From Pseudomonadota bacterium (GTDB taxonomy: Bacteria; Chloroflexota; Ktedonobacteria; Ktedonobacterales; JADMIN01): a stretch of DNA of 50,332 nt. Within the stretch, counting starts at the first letter, position 1. Each line of letters begins with the position of its first letter. The notes under the pieces were generated by a model that did not search any database, was not told where the DNA came from, and worked only from the letters and a program-made list of their open reading frames with translations. Below, in pieces: positions 27,140 to 36,392 of this stretch. The stretch covers positions 1 to 50,332 of the forward strand of contig JAJPIU010000037.1 in the NCBI GenBank assembly GCA_021324535.1. The letters run 5' to 3'. The position numbers and the translations under genes are program-made.

Positions 27140-29383
27140 CTATTCCTCAGGCTCGTCGTCTTCATCATCGTCACCGAATCCAAAGCCCTTCAGCAAGATC
27201 AGCGCATCGTCGTCGCCATCCTCCTCGCTCTCCTCCTCATTGTCTTCGGCGTAGGGATACTGTTGTACGTTCTCGCCGTGGCGCTCGACAATGCGCGGGT
27301 AGGTCTCCTCCGGTTGAACGCCGTTGCGCACGACCGCCTCCACCAGAACGGTATGCCGTAATTCGTCGCCAAAGTCGAAGAGATACATGAACTTTTTGCC
27401 TGTGCGCAACTTGAGATCGTGCAGCCGTATCTGTGAGGCGATCTTCTGCTCGTCCTCATCACGTGGGCTGTAATACGCATCCTTCTCGCTCCATGCACGG
27501 TTGTTCATGAAGAAAGCGTAAAGGTGATCGTCGTCCCAGCCAAACGCCTCCTGGATGGCGTTGTGTAGATCGTCGAGCGTCTGATCGCCGGAAAGTTCAA
27601 TGCGCCGCCAGATCGGCTCATCGAGCGGCTGAAAGCCATGCCCCGGAAACGTTACCTTGAAGGTATAGCGCGTTGAAAGCGCCTCAGGTGTGGGGGGGGT
27701 ATCCGGCTCTGGCGCATCCCCGAAATCCGCGAGCAGGGGATCGTCAAACGAGTAGCCCTCAGCCGGGAAGCTCACCGTGAACGCGCTCGCCTGAACGGTC
27801 GGCTGTGCGCTGGCGCTTGCCCGTTTGGCCTTACCCCTGGCCGCTGTGGCGGGTGCGCCAGGGCTGACCGGCAGCTTGTAGGAGTAGGTCAGTGGAAGCG
27901 GAATATCACCCTCTTGTAGCACATCGGATTCAAGCAGGCGGCGTGCGTTACTCAGAAAGCGGTTCAGCGCTTCGAGCGCCAGCCACATCGCCTGCGTTTC
28001 GCGCTCGTTGGGTTGGCGTCCCCCGCCGCCTTTGATCAACCGCTGAAACACAGGAACGGCGTCGCGTGCGGGAGTTTTGAGCGCATGCCTCGCCAGCCAT
28101 TCGAGGTACGACGGATCGCACTCATCCTGCGGCGTCAGGAAGCACGTCAGGCAATCGTCAATCAGTGCGGCGGGATCATCCTCGTCCTCATTCTCTGCAA
28201 GCGTTTCCTGCGCAATGCCTTCCTGCAAGGCGGCCCGCACCACCTCGCGCGCCGCATCGGGTGAGAGCGCGTCAACAGGGAAGCCGTTCTGGCGAAGCAG
28301 GGCAAGCAATTGATCAAGCTCGGCGTCGTCAATCTCGATACTCATCTCGACTTCGGCCCGCCTGCGGCTGCGCTCGGCGAGTCGCCGCACGGCCTCGGCC
28401 TCGTAATAGAGCACGACGCCATACACCTCGCCATTGCTGCCGATCACAGCGGTATAGAGCTTCTCAACGCCCGGCTGTGGCCCATGGACGCCCAGGTCAA
28501 TCATCAGCGGCGGATAATCGTTCACATACTCCCAGGGGGCGCGCCGCCAGTAGGCGTTAATCGCCTTGAAGAGCGCCGCCAGAAGCGTCCCGTCAATCTG
28601 CCACTCAAAGGGTTGCGGCGGCTGGCCGTCCGGCGTAGCGCCCAACGCCTCGGCAAGCGACGCATAGGCGTCTTCAAACGCTGGCAGGTGTTCTTGAAAC
28701 TCCACACGCACGCCAAGCGGCCCCAACAGTCGCCGTGCCGCGTCGGCAAGCTCCTGCTGGTTCACACGCAGCAGCGTTGGTAGCCCTGGCTGTGGCTGCT
28801 GTGAGCTGTCCACAGTCTCGTTAGTTTCTTTCGCGGTGGGTTTGCTTCGCTTCCCGTGCGCGCCACGTGTACTTTGTGCGCCTGGCGCTCGGAATCTGTT
28901 CGACGCCTCGTTTTCGGAGATCGCCGCTTCAAGAGCGGCCTCGCCTACCGGAGCAGGACTGAGCAGCCCCTCGCGCAAGGTATCGAGCGCCGCCTCGATG
29001 CTCCATGCGTGCCAGTCTTCGGTGTTGGCGTCGTTGTCGTCGGGGGTAATCAGGCGGCTCGCGCGGATGGTTCCATCGGCGCTGTCGAGCCAGAGCGCCA
29101 TCTGTGGCTGCAAGAGGCGGTCGTTCTCGCGCAGGAAGAGGCCAAGCGGGCGCATGCCGCCCTCCATCGTCAGCCCCTCGGTCAGCGCCACGCCTTCGAG
29201 CACGGCGGGCGAGACCACGCCAGGGAGCGCCGTGATGCGCGCCGTCTTGCTGGCTTTGTTTTTCGTCGCGCGTTTTGTTCCCTTGCCGTCTTTCGTCGCA
29301 TTCGGCGCATTCGTCGCGTTTGTTTCCGCCGCTTCTGCGTCGTTCGCCCCTGCCGGTGGTTTCGATCTGCTTACATCAGACAT
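27140..29383 (-). CDS. Large protein with C-terminal plasmid pRiA4b ORF-3-like domain
   Basis: C-terminus WRRIELSGDQTLDDLHNAIQEAFGWDDDHLYAFFMNNRAW...FMYLFDFGDELRHTVLVEAV; start MSDVSRSK at 29383. Confidence 0.85.
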   Translation of the reverse strand: MSDVSRSKPPAGANDAEAAETNATNAPNATKDGKGTKRATKNKASKTARITALPGVVSPAVLEGVALTEGLTMEGGMRPLGLFLRENDRLLQPQMALWLDSADGTIRASRLITPDDNDANTEDWHAWSIEAALDTLREGLLSPAPVGEAALEAAISENEASNRFRAPGAQSTRGAHGKRSKPTAKETNETVDSSQQPQPGLPTLLRVNQQELADAARRLLGPLGVRVEFQEHLPAFEDAYASLAEALGATPDGQPPQPFEWQIDGTLLAALFKAINAYWRRAPWEYVNDYPPLMIDLGVHGPQPGVEKLYTAVIGSNGEVYGVVLYYEAEAVRRLAERSRRRAEVEMSIEIDDAELDQLLALLRQNGFPVDALSPDAAREVVRAALQEGIAQETLAENEDEDDPAALIDDCLTCFLTPQDECDPSYLEWLARHALKTPARDAVPVFQRLIKGGGGRQPNERETQAMWLALEALNRFLSNARRLLESDVLQEGDIPLPLTYSYKLPVSPGAPATAARGKAKRASASAQPTVQASAFTVSFPAEGYSFDDPLLADFGDAPEPDTPPTPEALSTRYTFKVTFPGHGFQPLDEPIWRRIELSGDQTLDDLHNAIQEAFGWDDDHLYAFFMNNRAWSEKDAYYSPRDEDEQKIASQIRLHDLKLRTGKKFMYLFDFGDELRHTVLVEAVVRNGVQPEETYPRIVERHGENVQQYPYAEDNEEESEEDGDDDALILLKGFGFGDDDEDDEPEE

Positions 29384-29654
29384 CTCACACCTTCCGTTCT
29401 CAGCGTTGCGGTGGCTCACCGGCGCGCCGTCTCTCTCGTTCTTGTCCCATGAATTGTCTGTATTGTAGCACGTAGGCTGGCGTTCCGATGTCAAGAGGCT
29501 GCGCTAGTGAGCCGCTAACACATCCAGCATCCATACGTAGCGCCTGCCCGATTGACCGATGCTCACTAGCAAGATTTCCAGAGCAATGGCGGCGCGCGGG
29601 CGTGATATACTGCCTGTGCATATCGGACAAGTTGAACAGGTGGTGAGGTCAACG

Positions 29655-31376
<1,722 letters not shown>

Positions 31377-31400
31377 CCCCTCCCCATTGATGGGGAGGGG
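31377..31400. repeat. Repeat A: CCCCTCCCCATTGATGGGGAGGGG, identical to 18284-18307
   Basis: Begins directly after the hutU stop codon. Confidence 0.85.
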
Positions 31401-31428
31401 TGTAAGGTTATTTCAGGCGCAACGTGCT

Positions 31429-31450
31429 CCCCTCCCATAGATGGGAGGGG
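31429..31450. repeat. Repeat A: CCCCTCCCAT-AG-ATGGGAGGGG
   Basis: Second palindrome 28 bp after the previous copy, with tail CTGGGAGTAGGT. Confidence 0.8.
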
Positions 31451-31466
31451 CTGGGAGTAGGTGAGC

Positions 31467-32171
31467 ATGACTGACTTCGATCAGAACGACTATTCCTCAT
31501 CCGGCGTCGCGACAACTGAGGCCCAGGAGGAAGAGAAAGAGACGGGGCGGCTCGAAGCGTTCAGCGATGGCGTGTTTGCCATCGCGATTACACTGCTCGT
31601 GCTGGAGATTCAGTTGCCACGCGATGTGGCGCCCGGTAGGCTGATGGCTGCTGCGCTCAACCAGTGGCCGTCGGTGGTGGCGTATGCCGTCAGCTTCCTC
31701 ACCATCTTGGTGATGTGGCTCAACCACCACAGCGTCATGCAGTTCATCAAACGCGCGAATCGTCTATTTTTCGTCTACAATGGGCTGCTGTTAATGGTGA
31801 TCACATTTCTCAACTTCCCGACGGCCCTGGTGGCGGAGGCAGCGACACTGCGTTTCAGCGACCAACGTTTCTCTGCTCTTGTCTACACTGGCACGATGGT
31901 GTTTATTGCGCTCTGCTACAATCTGCTGTGGTTTTACGCTTCGCGCGGGCGACGGCTGATCGCCAGAAACATTCCCGACGCAGCGGTACAGAAAATCTCG
32001 CGCCAGTATAGGTATGGCGTGCCGCTCTACCTCTTCGCGTTTGCGTTGGCGTTCTTCAGTCCGCTGGCCAGTATGGCAGTGATCTTCGCGCTGGGGCTCT
32101 ACTTCGCGTTCACCGGCAGCATTGGCCGTCCGGCTACCGACGCCACCCATGGGAAAGACAATCAGCCATGA
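31467..32171 (+). CDS. TMEM175/DUF1211-family predicted potassium channel
   Basis: RLEAFSDGVFAIAITLLVLEIQLP; VVAYAVSFLTILVMWLNHHSVM; six hydrophobic segments. Confidence 0.9.
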   Translation: MTDFDQNDYSSSGVATTEAQEEEKETGRLEAFSDGVFAIAITLLVLEIQLPRDVAPGRLMAAALNQWPSVVAYAVSFLTILVMWLNHHSVMQFIKRANRLFFVYNGLLLMVITFLNFPTALVAEAATLRFSDQRFSALVYTGTMVFIALCYNLLWFYASRGRRLIARNIPDAAVQKISRQYRYGVPLYLFAFALAFFSPLASMAVIFALGLYFAFTGSIGRPATDATHGKDNQP

Positions 32172-32998
32172 ATGCAACAATCTTCCAACAGCGATACGGC
32201 CCGTGGGCGGTCGTCGCAGGCGCCTCGGCGGAGGCGTCGTCAGGCGTGGGCGCGGAGTACGCAGCACAACTGGCCGCGCGTGGCCTCAACCTCATGCTGA
32301 TTGCTCGCCGCCAGGAACAACTCGATGCGCTGGCCGCACAACTTGCCGACACCTATCACATCAAGACGCGCACGCTTGCGCTCGACCTCACTCGTGAGGA
32401 TGTCGGCGAAATAGTGGGGCAGACGACAAACGATCTCGACATTGGCCTGTTGGTCTATAACGCAGGTGTCACGCCGGTCGGCGGCTATCTCGATCTGTCG
32501 CTTGAGACGCATCTCGCCGAGGTTGCGGTGAACTGTCGCGCGCCGATGGTGTTGGCGTATACGCTGGGGCAGCGCATGCGGGCGCGTGGGCATGGCGGGA
32601 TCATCCTGATGTCATCGCTCAGCGCGGCGCAGGGGTCTGCGCTCATCGCAAACTACGCTGCCACAAAGGCATTCAATCTCACACTGGCGGAGGGCCTATG
32701 GGATGAACTACGCGCCGCCGGGATAGACGTGATTGCCAGCATGCCCAGCGCCATTACCTCCGCACAGTCGCAGGGGGCCAGCGCAACGACACCGCCGCGC
32801 GTGGTGGTCGCTGAGACGCTTGCGGCGTTGGGCCGCAGACCCAGCGTCATTCCAGGGATGGGCAATCGGCTGGCGGCGTTTGTCATGCGGCGCGCGTTGC
32901 CCCGCCGCACGGCGATCAGGCTGATGGGCCGCGTCATGCGCGGGATGTATCCAATGAAGCGGGAGTCGCAAGCTGACGGGCAAACAGCAGGATCGTAA
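32168..32998 (+). CDS. SDR-family oxidoreductase with atypical glycine loop
   Basis: VVAGASAEASSGVGAEYAAQLAARGLNLMLIARR; NYAATKAFN. ATGA overlap with upstream CDS. Confidence 0.88.
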   Translation: MNATIFQQRYGPWAVVAGASAEASSGVGAEYAAQLAARGLNLMLIARRQEQLDALAAQLADTYHIKTRTLALDLTREDVGEIVGQTTNDLDIGLLVYNAGVTPVGGYLDLSLETHLAEVAVNCRAPMVLAYTLGQRMRARGHGGIILMSSLSAAQGSALIANYAATKAFNLTLAEGLWDELRAAGIDVIASMPSAITSAQSQGASATTPPRVVVAETLAALGRRPSVIPGMGNRLAAFVMRRALPRRTAIRLMGRVMRGMYPMKRESQADGQTAGS

Positions 32999-33053
32999 CC
33001 GCACTGGACAACCCTACCAATCTAACGTTATTTTACAAATTGTCGCACGTGTA

Positions 33054-33566
33054 TCATCTACATCGAGTCAACCGAAGCACAGCCTCCACCACATCTTCAA
33101 GAGGCAGGCTTGTATCGATCTTGTAACTCGCGATGCGCCGCAACAGCGGCTCAACCGTTGCCATCTGACCTAGTACACGCGCGACTTCATTGGGGCGCTT
33201 GCCATAGGGATTGTTTGTCCGCGTCGCCAATCGCTGTATGATGACCTCGGCAGAGGCGCTCAGCAGGATAACCTGATCGAACTCAGGCAGGAACTTCCGC
33301 ATATTCGCCGCGCATCCACTCAGGAACAGTGTATCGGCGTCCTCAGCGGAGAGCAGGTCTCGAATGCGATCCTCTCGCCATACCCAATCTCTGCCCTCTT
33401 CCACCGGCGATCCCAGCACATCAGGGACATCGGAGGGTTCAACCAGCGTCCACGCCGAATACTCATCGCAGTCGGCGTCTACAGCTTTGTATCCACGCGC
33501 GGAAAACTCGCTGATGATGGTTGACTTGCCCACCCCAGATATGCCCGTCAGCAGGATGCGCTTCAC
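33054..33566 (-). CDS. P-loop ATPase/kinase-like protein (AAA family)
   Basis: RILLTGISGVGKSTIISEF Walker A; likely GTG start at 33566 after AAAGGAG. Confidence 0.78.
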   Translation of the reverse strand: MKRILLTGISGVGKSTIISEFSARGYKAVDADCDEYSAWTLVEPSDVPDVLGSPVEEGRDWVWREDRIRDLLSAEDADTLFLSGCAANMRKFLPEFDQVILLSASAEVIIQRLATRTNNPYGKRPNEVARVLGQMATVEPLLRRIASYKIDTSLPLEDVVEAVLRLTRCR

Positions 33567-33661
33567 GCCGGTATCTCCTTTGCCCAATTCGAAGTGGCGT
33601 AGCCCCCTAGTCGTCAGTCCCTTCAGCACAGCGAGCAACGGTCGGCGGAGGGGAGGCGGCG

Positions 33662-33725
33662 CCGTCCGCTCTCTAGGCGGCCTTGGCGCCTTCGCCCGTA
33701 GGCGCGGCTTCAGCCGCCCGCCGCC
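33662..33725. repeat. Repeat B copy 1 (multi-hairpin)
   Basis: CCGTCCGCTCTCTAGGCGGCCTTGGCGCCTTCGCCCGTAGGCGCGGCTTCAGCCGCCCGCCGCC; resembles 43394-43457 and, inverted, 48611-48677. Confidence 0.75.
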
Positions 33726-34973
33726 CTACACGTCGTGCGCCAGCGCGGCCCGCACGCGCTCAATTGCCTCGTCCGGGTAGCCAGCGGGCGCACGCCACTC
33801 GTGCAGCCGCAATCGTAAGCGGAGAAGCTCCTGGAAGGCGCGGACGATTACACGGAGGTTGGCGCCGGTCGCCGAGCCGTGGATGCGCGGGAAGTGGCGC
33901 ACAGGAACCTCAATCATCGGCGCGCCCATCCTTTTGAGCTTGATCAGCAATTCGGTGTTGACCATCGCCCCCTGCGCCGTCACCTTACACGCGCGCACCA
34001 GCGCCGTGGGGAAGAGCTTGAACGCGCAGTCAATATCGCGCACGCCGTTCAGACCGATCACCAGCCGTACCAGCCGCTTCCAGCCCCAGGCGTTCAGGCG
34101 GCGTAGCGGCGTATCTTGCCGGTGGCGACGATAGCCAAGCACGATGATCCCTGGCTGCTCAAGCTCTTTGGTGAGCAATTTCTCGATGTCTTCGATGGCG
34201 AACTGCCCATCGCTATCCATGAAGAACAGGAACATCCCACGCGCAGCGGCGAACCCTGTCAGCACGGCGCCGCCGTAGCCCCGATTCACACGGTGATGCA
34301 ATGGAACAATGGCGGCGTCTTCTCTGGCCAGTTCGTCAATCAATGCGCCAGTCGTGTCACGGCTGCCGTCATTGATGATAATGATCTCGACGTTCGGGCA
34401 GAAGCGTTGCGCGGTTTCAAGGCAGGCGCGCGCCGTCTGGACGATCACCATCTCCTCGTTGTAGGCGGGCAGCACGATGGAGAGCGTCTGCCAGAGCAAT
34501 GTGGAGGGCGCAGGCATGGGCGGCTCTTCGCGCAGGTAGGTGAGTAGCTCCATCGCTTTACGCTGTATGTCGGACTCCGGGGCAAGAGGAACGCCTGATT
34601 GCGTGCGGATGCGCCGGTAGTCGTCGCAGAGCGCGGCGTAGGCGTGAACCAGCTCAGCGGCGCGTTCCGAGGCGTTTGCCAGCTTTCCTACATCCGCCGG
34701 ATCGGTTGCGGCTCCCCATTGCGCGGTCATCAGCGCCAGCCGCTCGTCATGTGGGTGGGTGAAGGTGCGCCCCTGGGGAGCCAGCCCCAGCGCGCGCACA
34801 GCCATCGGGAAGAGCGTCGTCTCGCCAAGCTGGCGCAGCCGTAACGCAGCCATCCACACGTTGCAGCGTGAGAGCGCGACAAGGCCGCCGTACACATCCT
34901 GCCAGAAAGCTACGCCATCATCCCCTGGCGTTGGCGCACGCGCAAGCAGCGCCACTGATGAATCCTGCGTCAT
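33726..34973 (-). CDS. Family 2 glycosyltransferase with ~150-aa N-terminal extension
   Basis: LSIVLPAYNEEMVIVQTARACLE; IIINDGSRDTTG; FFMDSDGQF. Confidence 0.93.
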   Translation of the reverse strand: MTQDSSVALLARAPTPGDDGVAFWQDVYGGLVALSRCNVWMAALRLRQLGETTLFPMAVRALGLAPQGRTFTHPHDERLALMTAQWGAATDPADVGKLANASERAAELVHAYAALCDDYRRIRTQSGVPLAPESDIQRKAMELLTYLREEPPMPAPSTLLWQTLSIVLPAYNEEMVIVQTARACLETAQRFCPNVEIIIINDGSRDTTGALIDELAREDAAIVPLHHRVNRGYGGAVLTGFAAARGMFLFFMDSDGQFAIEDIEKLLTKELEQPGIIVLGYRRHRQDTPLRRLNAWGWKRLVRLVIGLNGVRDIDCAFKLFPTALVRACKVTAQGAMVNTELLIKLKRMGAPMIEVPVRHFPRIHGSATGANLRVIVRAFQELLRLRLRLHEWRAPAGYPDEAIERVRAALAHDV

Positions 34974-35041
34974 ATCCCTGTGTCGTCCTGATCTTGTCTT
35001 GTTGTAACGCTTACAACGTCAAAAGCGCGTAGAAACCAATG

Positions 35042-36379
35042 CTATTCTAACAGACGTATAAGGCGGTGCGCCAGTTCAATTGAATAATTTTGACCGCGAT
35101 CATGCGGATAGACCTGGAACATATTGGCGACGTACAGACCGAGGATGGGTGTCTCGAAGGGTGGGATGTGTTCGCGGTAGTCGAGGGTGACGATAGGTTG
35201 AGCAAACGGCGCGGCGAACATCCAGCTTTCCGTCACCCACTCTGGCGTGAACGCTGGATTGATGCGCATGAGATGTGGCAGGAACTCGGAGAGAACCTGT
35301 TCTTTGCTGGCGGTGAAGAGCGGATCGGTCATCGGACGATAGTTGCCAAGATAGATCAGCGTGCGCCCACCATAGTCTTCGCGCGGCATATAGTTCGTAT
35401 GCTCCACCAGCGCCACGAAGGGATAGCCGGGATCGGCGATGTTCATCCAGTACGAGCCGGTCAGCGAGCGATTGAGCGCGAGGATCAGGCAGTGCGCGCC
35501 ATACGCCTGACCCCACTCATACTGCGCGCGGTAGTCGTTGGGAAGTTGCGGCGTCAGGCGACAGGTCAGGTGTGTAGGCAGGGTTGAGATCACGCGGTCG
35601 AAGGTGGCGGTTGGGGTATGCCCTGTATAACCAGGCTGCTCCACAGCATCAAACGTTACCCGAAGCTGCCCAACTTTGCCGCCATCAGTTTCGTCGTCAG
35701 CTTCGAGTCGCTCGATGCGCTTGACAGTCGCCCCAAACGAGAGCGAACCACCCAGCGATGTGATGCGTTCGGCCAGCCGATTGTAGAGCAACTGGAAGCC
35801 GCCATGCAGATAGCCAAGTTGCGCGGTGCGGTCGTGCAGGCGCGCCCAGAGCCACGGTAGCGCGATCTGGTCGGCCAGCGCGCCAAACTTGCCTTTGAGC
35901 AGCGGCCCCCAGACGGTCTCATAACCGGTTTTGCCCATTGCGGCGCGTGCCCAGGCGGCTGCCAGCTTACCCTCGAACGGCTCGGACGACGGCATGAAGC
36001 GCAGAAAGGCAAGGGCAGCGCCCATCCACAGGCGATCAACCAATGGGATGGGCGGGAAGGTCAGCACAGACAACGCCGAATCGAGCTGGTAGGCGTGACC
36101 GTGAATGAGCGTCGTCGTCAGTGGGCGACGCCACTCCAGCAGGTTGCCCAGGTCAAGCTCCTCGATCAGGTCAATGATCGCGTGGTCGGTGCGGAAGACA
36201 TGATGGTAGAACTTTTCCAGCCAGACAGATTTCCCCTCCGCCAGGGGAATCTGGAAGCCAGCCGCCAGCCCACCAGGCAGCGGTTCGCGCTCGAAGAGCG
36301 TGACGCTGTGGCCGCGTTCCGCCAAGCGCAACGCCAGGGTCAACCCCAGCGCGCCGCCACCCAGTACGCCGTAGCGCAT
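35042..36379 (-). CDS. FAD/NAD(P)-binding amine-oxidase-like oxidoreductase
   Basis: MRYGVLGGGALGLTLALRLAERGHSVTLFEREPLPGGLAAGF; start at 36379. Confidence 0.9.
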   Translation of the reverse strand: MRYGVLGGGALGLTLALRLAERGHSVTLFEREPLPGGLAAGFQIPLAEGKSVWLEKFYHHVFRTDHAIIDLIEELDLGNLLEWRRPLTTTLIHGHAYQLDSALSVLTFPPIPLVDRLWMGAALAFLRFMPSSEPFEGKLAAAWARAAMGKTGYETVWGPLLKGKFGALADQIALPWLWARLHDRTAQLGYLHGGFQLLYNRLAERITSLGGSLSFGATVKRIERLEADDETDGGKVGQLRVTFDAVEQPGYTGHTPTATFDRVISTLPTHLTCRLTPQLPNDYRAQYEWGQAYGAHCLILALNRSLTGSYWMNIADPGYPFVALVEHTNYMPREDYGGRTLIYLGNYRPMTDPLFTASKEQVLSEFLPHLMRINPAFTPEWVTESWMFAAPFAQPIVTLDYREHIPPFETPILGLYVANMFQVYPHDRGQNYSIELAHRLIRLLE

Positions 36380-36392
36380 ATGTTTGCCCTCG

